Origin: Spirochaetaceae bacterium
GTDB lineage: Bacteria > Spirochaetota > Spirochaetia > SZUA-6 > Bin103
Direction: 5' to 3'
Length of the DNA: 34,512 nt
NCBI GenBank assembly: GCA_026710565.1
Contig: JAPOQV010000675.1
Coordinates: 1 to 34,512 of the forward strand
Part shown: positions 1 to 7,250 of the stretch, piece after piece
Layout of the letters: each line of letters opens with the position of its first letter
How positions within the stretch are numbered: position 1 is the first letter of the stretch
Program-made: the position numbers and the translations under genes
The notes under the pieces: model-generated
Told to the model about the DNA's origin: nothing
Databases searched by the model: none
What the model saw: only the letters and a program-made list of their open reading frames with translations

Positions 1-1137
1 CCCGACACCCTGCAGCTCACCCTCGTCGACCTGGTCGGTGATCCGACCCCGGAGATCGTGATCCGTGGCACGGCGGGATCGGACCGTCAGACGCTGGACG
101 CCTATCAGCGCGTGCCGGCCTCCCAGGGCGCGGCAGGATACCGGCCGATCGCCCGCATCGCCGTCCACGGCACCTTGATGATCGATGATTCCGCGGGCGG
201 CCGGCATGCGGGCGGAGAGCAGGGGGGCGAGGACGGCGCTGCCGTGCCACTCGTGGCCTACGTGAATGCGCCGGAGTCGGAGAGCGGGCTCGACCTGCTG
301 CGTCTGACCTATGGGTGGGATGCGGAGGGCGCGGGGTACGTGCTTCTTCGGACCGAACCGGTCGACGCGCCCGCCGATCCGGAAGCGCGGCTGCTCGCCC
401 TGTACGCCGGCCCCGGCGTCGAACCGTACGAAGCATTCCTCGCCGGACCGTGGTATCGCGATGACCCGCCGGACACCTCCGACGCCGCTGTTCCCAGGGA
501 GCTGATCGTCTTCGCGCCTGACCAGCGCCTGATCTCCCTCTACGACGGCGCGGTTCTGGAGCAGCTCGAGTGGGTCGCATCCCACCGTCCACTACTCGCA
601 CGTCTGGACGTGTGGACCCGCAACGCGGCGATCGAAGTCATCGCCAGGACGTTGGCCATCGAGACGCACTCAGCCGCGGAGATCCTGGTCCAGGTACGCG
701 GCCACGACCCGTACGCCGTCAGCCGCCGCACCTATCGGCGGCTGACGCCGGCCGAGCAGGAGGCGCTGCTGCCCGCCGGGGTCCCGGCGCCCGTCGCGGT
801 GCTGAGCGGTCACTACCGGTCGTCCCACGGGCTGTCGCTGGAATTCCTTGGCGACCGGTTCGTATGGATTGATGGCGAGCAGGTGCTCGAAGGCGGCTTC
901 GCGCTTCGCGGCCGGCTTCTCTCCATGAAGATCGTCGGTCCGCGCGGGACCCATCAGGGCTATCTCAGCTTCCTGATCGATTACGCGGAGGAGTACTCGT
1001 CGGATCGGGTCGAGCGCTCGCTGCGGCTGACGCGAGTCGGGCCGACCCCTCCCCCCTCGCCCGCCGGCGGGGCGACGGTGCTCCACCTGCACCAGGTGCA
1101 GCCGGTCACGGACCGGAGCCGGCAAGATACGGAATGA
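1..1137 (+). CDS. Partial envelope protein, possibly related to the spirochaetal pallilysin (Tp0751) family
   Basis: The frame is open from the first base, so the 5' end lies outside the window; a GTG at 58 is only an internal candidate start. About 378 residues are visible. The beginning (DPTPEIVIRG) looks like an FG-GAP/VCBS-type strand. The middle has an aromatic FLAGPWYR motif followed by LIVFAPDQ. The last 100 residues form an alternating beta pattern (GHYRSSHGLSLEF, GDRFVW) that could be a lipocalin-like barrel. From memory this arrangement recalls the pallilysin-related adhesins of spirochaetes, but I cannot confirm this and see no HExxH protease motif. The 3' end overlaps the convergent SPOR gene by 32 bases. 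That an open frame is real is fairly sure; the family is a guess. Confidence 0.7.
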   Translation, partial: PDTLQLTLVDLVGDPTPEIVIRGTAGSDRQTLDAYQRVPASQGAAGYRPIARIAVHGTLMIDDSAGGRHAGGEQGGEDGAAVPLVAYVNAPESESGLDLLRLTYGWDAEGAGYVLLRTEPVDAPADPEARLLALYAGPGVEPYEAFLAGPWYRDDPPDTSDAAVPRELIVFAPDQRLISLYDGAVLEQLEWVASHRPLLARLDVWTRNAAIEVIARTLAIETHSAAEILVQVRGHDPYAVSRRTYRRLTPAEQEALLPAGVPAPVAVLSGHYRSSHGLSLEFLGDRFVWIDGEQVLEGGFALRGRLLSMKIVGPRGTHQGYLSFLIDYAEEYSSDRVERSLRLTRVGPTPPPSPAGGATVLHLHQVQPVTDRSRQDTE

Positions 1138-2140
1138 CGTCGCCGTCGTAGCCGATCGCCTGCACGCGTTTCAGCAGCAGCTCGGCCGCCTGACGGGTGG
1201 CCACGGCGCCGACGAGCACCTGCACCAGGTCGCCGTTCTGCCGCGTGCGTACGGGAAACTCCGCGTCGCGCAGTGCGTTCACCATGTGCCGTGCGTTGAT
1301 CGGGTCTCTGAACGAGCCGAGCCGCAAGGTGAACTGCGGGCCGCCGCGGGCCGCAGGCGCAGCTACCGGAACCAGTCCCCCCGACGGTCGCGCCGCCCCG
1401 GCCTCGGTACCCTGAGCGGCGGCTTCCCCTCCCGAGACGTGCGACCGGCCACTCACCGCGTCGCTCGCTTCCGGCGAGAGCACATCCACCGCCGGCCGTA
1501 CCGCCGGGAGCTCCGGCAGCGAGGACGACACCAGCCCATCGGCCAGTCGCGCTGCCTCGAACAGCCCGACCGGCGACGGAAAGGGGCGGACCGTCCCACC
1601 TCCACCTTCCGGGCTCAGAAGATCGAGCGCCATCGCCAGCTCCGGCGACGAGCCGAGCGCGGCGAGGCGGCGCAGCCTGTCATCGAGCTCCTCGAATCTC
1701 CCCGAGTGGATGTCGAGACGAATCAGCGCCAGGTGAGCCGCCGGAGCGTACGGCCCGTCCGCGGACCGCTCCAGGGAGGCGGAGAACGCGTTGCGGGCAT
1801 CGTCGTCCCGTCCCGCGGCGAGGTGAAGGCGCCCGAGCAGCAACACCGCGCCCGCAAAATCCGGGTGAGCGGCGTCGTCCACGAGTGGCTGCAGGGCCGA
1901 CTGCGCGCGGTCCAGGTCGCCCAGCTCCAGCGCCACGCCCGCCATGGCGAGCCGATGCGCGGACGTCGCGGGTACCAGGTCGAACTCCAGCAGGACCTGC
2001 GCCTGTTGCAGACGCCCGCGCAACTGCGCGTCCCATGCCGCTTCCAGGTCGGCCGCCGACGCTCGTCCGACCCCCAGGGTCAGCGCAAGCACCGGGATGA
2101 CGAGCCATCGCCCGCCTCCCGCTACCCCGCCGTTCGCCAT
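1106..2140 (-). CDS. Secreted TPR-SPOR domain protein (peptidoglycan binding, division-associated)
   Basis: This 344-residue protein starts at ATG 2140. A signal peptide is clear (hydrophobic stretch at about 11-25, ending GRASA before ADLEAAW), so it should be periplasmic. Residues 30-190 are helical TPR-like units rich in Ala and Leu (LAMAGVALELGDLDRAQSAL). A low-complexity linker follows at about 190-265. The last 75 residues are a SPOR domain (FTLRLGSFRDPINARHMV, then PVRTRQNGDLVQVLVGAV), known to bind denuded glycan strands at septa. The role in cell-wall or division assembly follows from the domain; the partner is unknown. It converges on and overlaps the upstream gene's 3' end. Domain assignment is confident. 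Confidence 0.88.
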   Translation of the reverse strand: MANGGVAGGGRWLVIPVLALTLGVGRASAADLEAAWDAQLRGRLQQAQVLLEFDLVPATSAHRLAMAGVALELGDLDRAQSALQPLVDDAAHPDFAGAVLLLGRLHLAAGRDDDARNAFSASLERSADGPYAPAAHLALIRLDIHSGRFEELDDRLRRLAALGSSPELAMALDLLSPEGGGGTVRPFPSPVGLFEAARLADGLVSSSLPELPAVRPAVDVLSPEASDAVSGRSHVSGGEAAAQGTEAGAARPSGGLVPVAAPAARGGPQFTLRLGSFRDPINARHMVNALRDAEFPVRTRQNGDLVQVLVGAVATRQAAELLLKRVQAIGYDGDVIPYLAGSGP

Positions 2141-2179
2141 CCTGTCCCCCTTGGGGAGGGCTTCAGGGATGGTGTCGGT

Positions 2180-2221
2180 GAGCCCCCTCCGCTTCTATTG
2201 TCGGCTGCGGGGGGACGGCTC
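2180..2221 (-). terminator. Imperfect GC hairpin at the stop of the small membrane protein gene
   Basis: Arms 2180-2192 and 2207-2221 pair over about 13 bp (GAGCC/GGCTC, CCC/GGG, one G-T wobble, CCGC/GCGG) with a two-base bulge and a 14-base loop. It touches the stop codon of the 2221-2559 gene and lies just upstream of the SPOR gene. There is no T-run on the minus strand, so it may be a weak terminator, an attenuator or an mRNA-end stabiliser. Confidence 0.35.
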
Positions 2222-2559
2222 TACATCCGGGACTTCAGGCCGCGAACGAAGCGGTAGACCGACAGGCCGCCGTACGCGATCAGGCCGGCTCCGGCCAAAC
2301 CCAGGATGATACCCGGGAACCCGCCGATGGCCGCGGACAGGATGCCGAGCACGCCGGCGCCGGCGACCACGAGGCCGGGACGCCGGTCATCCCTGCTGGT
2401 CGCGAACGCCAGGCCGCCGGCGGTGACCAGGCCGGCTATGACGATCCCGACCACGCCGGGCAACGCACCCATCACCATCAGGCCGACGCCGCCGGCGACC
2501 GCCGTGAAGCCGGCCACGCCCTGCCTGGAAAGCGTCTCACGCGGGACGATGTCATTCAT
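2221..2559 (-). CDS. Small four-helix membrane protein of unknown function
   Basis: The 112-residue protein starts at ATG 2559 with AGGG about six bases upstream. After a polar N-terminus it is almost entirely hydrophobic and Gly/Ala/Val-rich, with about four membrane segments separated by one charged loop (ATSRDDRRPG). It ends in a basic tail (RFVRGLKSRM), which by the positive-inside rule would be cytoplasmic. I do not recognise a family. The gene is followed by a hairpin and then the SPOR gene in the same direction, so the two may be co-transcribed. It diverges from the outer-membrane-protein gene at 2680. Confidence 0.75.
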   Translation of the reverse strand: MNDIVPRETLSRQGVAGFTAVAGGVGLMVMGALPGVVGIVIAGLVTAGGLAFATSRDDRRPGLVVAGAGVLGILSAAIGGFPGIILGLAGAGLIAYGGLSVYRFVRGLKSRM

Positions 2560-2580
2560 GAGCGCACCCTCATGCCCGCA

Positions 2581-2586
2581 AATATA
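2581..2586 (-). promoter_or_regulatory. Possible -10 box for the small membrane protein gene
   Basis: On the minus strand 2586-2581 reads TATATT, a good -10 hexamer about 22 bases before ATG 2559. The position 17 bases upstream has no recognisable -35. It stands out in a GC-rich background, but only half a promoter is visible. Confidence 0.35.
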
Positions 2587-2661
2587 CTCAAGGGGCGCCG
2601 AGCCGGCGACCGGCCTGCCCGAGGACGTGTCCGGTCACTGGATGCGGTGCACGGCTCACGA

Positions 2662-2667
2662 TATACT
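2662..2667 (+). promoter_or_regulatory. Possible -10 box for the outer-membrane protein/lipoprotein pair
   Basis: TATACT at 2662-2667 is a five-of-six match to the -10 consensus in a very GC-rich region. The -35 position (about 2639-2644, TGGATG) is poor. Transcription would begin near 2674, leaving only about six bases before the TTG start at 2680, so the message would be almost leaderless. Confidence 0.4.
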
Positions 2668-2679
2668 CCGGACCTAGTC

Positions 2680-3321
2680 TTGAAACGGTTCCTCGTCGCG
2701 ACGGTCGCCATCGTGTTCGCCATCGGTCACGCCGTGGCTCAGGAAGAGTCACAACCGCCCCCCGGCGCCGACGCGCAGGGCGACCCTTACGTCCTGGGCG
2801 ACCAGATGCTGGCGCTTGGCGCCAGCTTGGTGTTGCCGCTGTTCACCTATCTGCCAACCGACGAGGTCGCCGGCTCCCGTGTCACCGGCACCAACCTGAC
2901 ACCGGGAGGCAAGCTGTCACTGAACTGGAACGCGTTCCTCGGGCCGCGCCTGACCGTCGGAGCCGAGGTCGGCGGCATGTTCGCGATCGACCGGCACGGG
3001 GAGCCGCTGCTGCTGGTTCCGGTCACCGGCCGCCTGGGCTACCAGTTCAGCTCGAACCTGTTCGGCCTGGGACAGTTCGACCTGCCGGTCTTCGTGAATG
3101 CCGGTGTCGGATTCATGAAGCTGGCTGACCTGTTCAGCGTCAACCTGATCCTCCGGCCGGGCGCGTCCCTCTTCTATCGGTACGATCGAAACTGGTCCTT
3201 CGGCGGCTCGGTCAGCGTCTGGCTGATGTTCGAACCGCTCTGGGGCGCGGCGAGCGCGGGGTCGGGTCCGGGATTGGCCACGTTCCTGGATATCTCCCCG
3301 CAGATCGTCTACCACTTCTGA
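2680..3321 (+). CDS. Probable outer-membrane beta-barrel protein
   Basis: The frame is open from 2572, but the segment before 2680 does not look like protein. TTG at 2680 gives a textbook signal peptide (MKRFLVATVAIVFAIGHAVA, cleavage before QEES), so I chose that start; the product is about 213 residues. The mature part alternates polar and hydrophobic residues in strand-length runs with many Gly and aromatic residues, and the very last residues are IVYHF. A terminal Phe after alternating hydrophobics is typical of barrel proteins handled by BamA. No family was recognised; the overall look is like small porin-like or OmpW-size barrels. The lipoprotein gene follows after six bases. Confidence 0.72.
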   Translation: MKRFLVATVAIVFAIGHAVAQEESQPPPGADAQGDPYVLGDQMLALGASLVLPLFTYLPTDEVAGSRVTGTNLTPGGKLSLNWNAFLGPRLTVGAEVGGMFAIDRHGEPLLLVPVTGRLGYQFSSNLFGLGQFDLPVFVNAGVGFMKLADLFSVNLILRPGASLFYRYDRNWSFGGSVSVWLMFEPLWGAASAGSGPGLATFLDISPQIVYHF

Positions 3322-3327
3322 CAGGCG

Positions 3328-4506
3328 ATGGCGGCGATGCGGAGTCGATCGAACGTGACGAGGATGACCGTGCGGCGCACGCTTGCCGGCGCGGCGGCCG
3401 CGGCGCTGTCGCTTGTCCTGTCGGGTTGTCAGGATCCTGCCACCGGTATCTTCCACCATCTGGCCCACCAGCAGCCTACCGTCGACCGGAACCTGGCCAA
3501 CGACATCACCATCGGCGGCGTCGCGCGCTGGGGCGACCGCTATCTGGTCGCCGCCGGCAAGCTGTGGTCACGGGCGGTCGGGACCGACCAGAGTCCTCCC
3601 GGCGAGTGGACCTCGATGACCGTCACGTTCGACGGCCAGAGCACGTCCGCCGTGATGCTGCCGTTCGTCCGATGGCGACCCGACGCCGGCGAGCCGTCGC
3701 TGCTCGCCGGCGCCCTGTTCGTCGACGAGGAGCGTTTCGCTCTGCTCCAGGCGGACGCCGGCCTGATCACGGCCAACTCGGTGGCCTGGGAAACGGTTCC
3801 GGGCTCCGCGGTGAGTGGCCGTGAGGTGATCGTCCTGTTCACACCCGATGACGATGAGTCGGTGTTGTTCGCGGTCATCGCCAAGTCGAGAGGAGAGAAC
3901 CGTTCCTACCGGCTTCTGAGCGCCAGCCGCCGATCGTCCGGGGCACCCGAATTCGAGGTAGAGCTTGACGACCTCAGCCATCCGGTCGAGGCGGTCGCCA
4001 CCGACGGAGCCGGCACCTACTGGGCCGTCGCCGGCAGCGAGCTCTACACCGGAAGCCTCGGTAGCTTGGTGATATCCGACACGGCACCGTCGCCGGAGGG
4101 TTCCGAGACGTTCCGCAGCGTGGTCCACGACGGCACGGGCACCTTGGTGTTGACCGGCAGCACGGGGACGGTGTGGCGCTCCCGGGACGGAGGGGAGACC
4201 TGGCCGGATACGCACGAGATCAGGGCCGACGACCAGGCCGTGCCGTTGCGGGGCGCGGTCGCCGTCAGCAGCACGGCGCTGGTCGGGACCGACGACCATG
4301 GCTACTACACGGCGTCGCTGGAGGGCGACCTCGCGGTGAGACGGCTGCCGCTCACCACCGAGGCCATCTACCACGCATCCATCCTGCGCCTCTGGGTGGA
4401 CCCCAGGACTGACGGCGTCACGGTATTCGCGCTCACCGCCAGCGACGGCCTGTGGTCTGCTTCCGTGAAACGCGGTGAAGTGCCGGAACGCTGGGAGCTG
4501 GAGTAG
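3328..4506 (+). CDS. Asp-box (BNR-type) lipoprotein, likely beta-propeller
   Basis: The gene begins at ATG 3328, six bases after the outer-membrane-protein stop (392 residues). ATG 3364 is an alternative that gives a shorter, more typical signal (MTVRRTLAGAAAAALSLVLSGC). Either way LSGC is a clear lipobox, so the protein is lipid-anchored through that Cys (residue 34 or 22). The rest is strand-rich with repeating GxxY/W-V patterns. One good Asp-box (SRDGGETW, encoded at about 4178-4201) is the hallmark loop of BNR and sortilin-type propellers. No catalytic sialidase residues can be assigned. The operon-like spacing suggests that barrel and lipoprotein work together at the outer membrane. Confidence 0.78.
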   Translation: MAAMRSRSNVTRMTVRRTLAGAAAAALSLVLSGCQDPATGIFHHLAHQQPTVDRNLANDITIGGVARWGDRYLVAAGKLWSRAVGTDQSPPGEWTSMTVTFDGQSTSAVMLPFVRWRPDAGEPSLLAGALFVDEERFALLQADAGLITANSVAWETVPGSAVSGREVIVLFTPDDDESVLFAVIAKSRGENRSYRLLSASRRSSGAPEFEVELDDLSHPVEAVATDGAGTYWAVAGSELYTGSLGSLVISDTAPSPEGSETFRSVVHDGTGTLVLTGSTGTVWRSRDGGETWPDTHEIRADDQAVPLRGAVAVSSTALVGTDDHGYYTASLEGDLAVRRLPLTTEAIYHASILRLWVDPRTDGVTVFALTASDGLWSASVKRGEVPERWELE

Positions 4507-4523
4507 CCGTCTCCCGCAACCCG

Positions 4524-4551
4524 GACACGGGTCGTACGACACGGGTCGTAC
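4524..4551. repeat. Perfect 14-bp tandem duplication between convergent genes
   Basis: GACACGGGTCGTAC occurs twice head to tail (4524-4537 and 4538-4551). It fills much of the 47-base gap between the Asp-box lipoprotein and htrA. The unit is not a multiple of three, fitting a non-coding spot. Confidence 0.85.
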
Positions 4552-4552
4552 G
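4533..4552. terminator. 8-bp perfect hairpin between convergent genes
   Basis: CGTACGAC (4533-4540) and GTCGTACG (4545-4552) pair perfectly across an ACGG loop; the hairpin arises from the 14-bp duplication. It sits between the stops of the lipoprotein gene (+) and htrA (-), where a bidirectional terminator would be expected. No T-run follows on either strand, so the terminator role is inferred from position. Confidence 0.4.
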
Positions 4553-4553
4553 C

Positions 4554-5933
4554 TCAACGATCCACGCGGACGGTCACCTCACGGCCATCACGCACCACGC
4601 GCACGTCGAACGAGCCCTGCTGCCTGGCGTTGATCAGGCGATAGAAGCCACGCAGGTCACGGACCTCGTCGTCGTCGATACGGACAATCACGTCCTGAGG
4701 CCGCAGACCGGACTCCATGGCGGCACTGCCGGAGCTTGCCGCGAGCACGAACACACCCGCGTCAGGCAACGCCGCCCGAGCCTGCTCCGTCAGAGCCTGC
4801 AGGGACTGGACACGCACTCCGGGCCAGACCGTTCCCGGCTGCGGCTCCTCCGACCCCGGCCACACCACGACGGCCCGCTCGATACCGTCGCGCATCAGCC
4901 GGAACCGTGCGGGCTGGCCCGGTTCCAGCGCGACGATGGCGCTGATCAGGTCGTCGCTGTCGGCGACCTCCTGACCGGCGACTGCCAGCACGACGTCCCC
5001 GGCGCGCAGACCCGCGCGCTGGGCCGGTTCCCCGTCATAGAGGTCGAAGAGCACGGCGCCGGAGCGCCCGGGCGTCAGATAGTCGACGATGTCCGGCCCG
5101 GCGAGCACGACGCCGAGCCATGCGTAGCTGACGCTTCCGTCCTCGATCAACTGGTCGATGACCGGCTTGGCGTTGTTGATCGGCAAGGCGAATCCGACCC
5201 CCGCCCAACGGCTGCCCTGCGCCTGGATCCAGGTGTTGATGCCCACCACGCGGCCGGTGATATCCACCAGGGCTCCGCCGGAACTGCCCGGGTTCATGTT
5301 GGCGTCGGTCTGGATGAAGTCGCTGATATTGCCGACTTCGCCGCCGGAACGGCCGACCGCGCTGACGATGCCAAGCGTCAGCGTGGCGTCCAGTCCGAAC
5401 GGACTGCCGACGGCCAGCACCAGGTCGCCTGCCCGCAGGGTGTCGGAGTCGCCCAGAACGGCGAGCGGCAGCTCGTCCGGCGTCCGCACGGCCACCATCG
5501 CCAGGTCCATGCGCGTGTCGGCGCCCACGATCTCCCCCGGAAAGCTGCGCTCGTCGCTGAGCGTCACCACGATCCGCTCGGCGGACCTCACCACGTGGTA
5601 ATTGGTAACGATGAAGTGCCGGTCGCCGTCACGGCGCACCAGCACCCCTGATCCGACCCCGGGCACGGGCATGAGGTTCGGGCGGAGGTCCGCCCGGGAC
5701 TGGCCGGCCGCCACGGTATCGAGCTTCACCACCGCCGGCGTGACCGTTTCGGCCACGTTGCGCACCGCCTGCTGCAGGTCGATCAACACCGCGGAGCTCC
5801 CGCCCGGTGCGCCCGCATCCGGCGCGGCGGCGGCGTCCTGCACGCCGAGGTTCGCAGCAGCCGCCAGCAGCAGGACTGCACCCGGCAGACTCAACCGATT
5901 CCGCAGCCTGCGGGGGCGAGATCCGCCGATCAC
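4554..5933 (-). CDS. htrA: HtrA/DegP-family periplasmic serine protease with two PDZ domains
   Basis: The start is GTG 5933, whose GTGA overlaps the stop of map; this gives 459 residues. The frame is open further upstream, but that part is only the complement frame of map. A signal peptide (hydrophobic at about 15-30, ending DAAAA) places the enzyme in the periplasm. The trypsin-like domain (about 50-240) shows the triad His113 (TNYHVV), Asp143 (RMDLAMV) and Ser218 (NPGSSGGAL). Two PDZ domains follow (about 255-350 and 370-455; LRAGDVVLAVAGQEV and LRPQDVIVRIDDDEV). The family degrades or refolds damaged envelope proteins as trimers or cages. Gene order with a PPIase and a J-domain protein supports a quality-control role. 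Confidence 0.95.
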   Translation of the reverse strand: MIGGSRPRRLRNRLSLPGAVLLLAAAANLGVQDAAAAPDAGAPGGSSAVLIDLQQAVRNVAETVTPAVVKLDTVAAGQSRADLRPNLMPVPGVGSGVLVRRDGDRHFIVTNYHVVRSAERIVVTLSDERSFPGEIVGADTRMDLAMVAVRTPDELPLAVLGDSDTLRAGDLVLAVGSPFGLDATLTLGIVSAVGRSGGEVGNISDFIQTDANMNPGSSGGALVDITGRVVGINTWIQAQGSRWAGVGFALPINNAKPVIDQLIEDGSVSYAWLGVVLAGPDIVDYLTPGRSGAVLFDLYDGEPAQRAGLRAGDVVLAVAGQEVADSDDLISAIVALEPGQPARFRLMRDGIERAVVVWPGSEEPQPGTVWPGVRVQSLQALTEQARAALPDAGVFVLAASSGSAAMESGLRPQDVIVRIDDDEVRDLRGFYRLINARQQGSFDVRVVRDGREVTVRVDR

Positions 5934-6679
5934 GGGTGCGAGGTCAGCACTTCGGCGCGGTCGGAGAGAATGGCCACCGTGTGCTCGAAGTGAGCGGCAC
6001 GCTTGCGATCGGCGGTGACGACCGTCCAGCCGTCGTCGAGCACCTCCACTTTCCATGTGCCCTCGGTGATCATCGGTTCGATCGCCAGCACCATCCCGGG
6101 CTTGATGCGCGGGTTGCTGCCCGGGGACGGGTAGTTGGGCACCTGCGGATCCTCGTGCGGGGAGAAGCCGACGCCGTGTCCGCAGAACTGCCGCACGACG
6201 CCGTACCCCCGGGCGCTCGCGTACCGGTAGACGGCATTGGCGACATCGCGCAGGCGGTTGCCCGGCACCGCCGCGGCGACCGCCTGCCGGAGGCACTCGC
6301 GCGTGACCTCCAACAGCGATTCGGTGCCCGGCGCGACGCTCCCGACCGGCAGCGTCAGCGCCGCGTCGCTGAAGCAGCCGGCGCGGTCCACGCCGCAGTC
6401 GATGCCGACGATGTCGCCGGCCGCCAGCCTCCGCCGGCCGGGGATGCCGTGGATCACCTCCTCGTTGATGGACACGCACAGCGTCGCCGGGTAGTCCAGG
6501 TAGCCCAGAAACGCGGGCCGGGCACCGTTCGCCTCGATGTGCGAACGGGCGACGTGGTCGAGCTCGGCCGTGGTGACTCCGGGCTCGATCCGTTCGGCGA
6601 CCAGCCGCAGCGTCTCCGAGAGGATGCGCGCCGACTCGCGAATGCCCACCATGTCCGCTTCGCTCTTCAGCCGCGTCAT
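5930..6679 (-). CDS. map: Methionine aminopeptidase, type I
   Basis: ATG 6679 gives 249 residues, the usual length of type I enzymes, and aligns with the family start (MTRLKSEADMVGIRESARIL). All metal and catalytic residues are visible: His77 (IHGIPG), Asp94 (VGIDCG), Asp105 (FSDAA), His168 (CGHGVG), Glu201 (AIEPM) and Glu232 (FEHT). These match the E. coli set with an offset of two or three. The enzyme removes initiator methionine from nascent proteins in the cytosol. Its stop overlaps the htrA start (GTGA), so translation of the two is probably coupled. The gene lies 139 bases downstream of nusB. Confidence 0.97.
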   Translation of the reverse strand: MTRLKSEADMVGIRESARILSETLRLVAERIEPGVTTAELDHVARSHIEANGARPAFLGYLDYPATLCVSINEEVIHGIPGRRRLAAGDIVGIDCGVDRAGCFSDAALTLPVGSVAPGTESLLEVTRECLRQAVAAAVPGNRLRDVANAVYRYASARGYGVVRQFCGHGVGFSPHEDPQVPNYPSPGSNPRIKPGMVLAIEPMITEGTWKVEVLDDGWTVVTADRKRAAHFEHTVAILSDRAEVLTSHP

Positions 6680-6818
6680 CGCCGGCGCTTCCGCGTCCAC
6701 GTCCGCCGCGCGGCGCGCGCGGCGCGCCCGGCCCGGCAACCGCGGAGGCATGCCCGGCGCCGGCGAGGAACGGCGGCCGCGGCGCCCTCGTGCGGTCACG
6801 GCGCGTTCCGGGACGCGC
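6680..6818 (-). other. 139-base nusB-map gap, no gene seen
   Basis: This is the longest gap in the window. It is extremely GC-rich, with alternating CG blocks around 6710-6735 that can fold into several short hairpins. The map frame stays open across it with an in-frame ATG at 6751, but the translation is a string of Arg, Ala and Pro unlike MetAP, so I leave it out. No promoter hexamers stand out. Confidence 0.5.
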
Positions 6819-7250
6819 TCATGCCACCCGCTTGCGCACGCCGTCCAGCACGCCGTTGACGAATCGGTAGGAGTCGTCGGTGCCGTACCCCTTGGCGATC
6901 TCCACCGCCTCGTTGATGACCACGGACGCCGGGACATCCCGCTGATGCAGCAGGCAGTACACGCTCATCCGCAGGATCGCAAGGTCGACGCGCGAGAGCC
7001 GTTCCAGGTCCCAGTGCTCGAGCTGCCGGTCGATACAGCCGTCCACGGCCGGCAGATTCTCGATACTGCCGGCGACCAGCAGCCTGGCGAATGCACAGGT
7101 CTCCTCACTCAGGGCGTCGCGTTGCATGGCTTCCATCCACGACAGATCCACCACGTCGGCGATCGCGCCCCCGCACAGGTCGTACCGGTACAGCGCCTGC
7201 ACCGCCAGCACGCGGGCGTTGCGGCGGCCGGTCGCATCGGCGGCTGTCAA
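6819..7250 (-). CDS. nusB: Transcription antitermination factor NusB
   Basis: The 143-residue product has the all-helical NusB pattern: RRNARVLAVQALYRYDL at the N-terminus, LLVAGSIENLPAVDGCI in the middle, and DLAILRMSVYCLLHQRDVPASVVINEAVEIAKGYG near the end. The last stretch is the diagnostic family signature. NusB binds boxA RNA with NusE (S10) and helps rRNA operons escape termination. The start must be TTG 7250, because no ATG or GTG precedes the conserved core; this TTG overlaps the stop of the PPIase gene (TTGA), suggesting coupled translation. Its place among folding factors is unusual, but the identity is clear. Confidence 0.95.
   Translation of the reverse strand: MTAADATGRRNARVLAVQALYRYDLCGGAIADVVDLSWMEAMQRDALSEETCAFARLLVAGSIENLPAVDGCIDRQLEHWDLERLSRVDLAILRMSVYCLLHQRDVPASVVINEAVEIAKGYGTDDSYRFVNGVLDGVRKRVA

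Noticed and set aside
1084..1230. CACCTGCACCAGGT present twice (1084-1097 and 1217-1230)
   Set aside because: Both copies are inside coding sequence of different genes on opposite strands and fit common codons; no further copies or promoter context were seen.
5934..6479. Open extension of the htrA frame upstream of GTG 5933
   Set aside because: It lies inside map in another frame, reads as Arg-rich filler and precedes a proper signal peptide that fits the GTG start.
6680..6818. Possible small gene or N-terminal extension of map (ATG 6751)
   Set aside because: The translation is Arg/Ala/Pro-rich with no similarity to MetAP extensions, and ATG 6679 aligns exactly with the family start.
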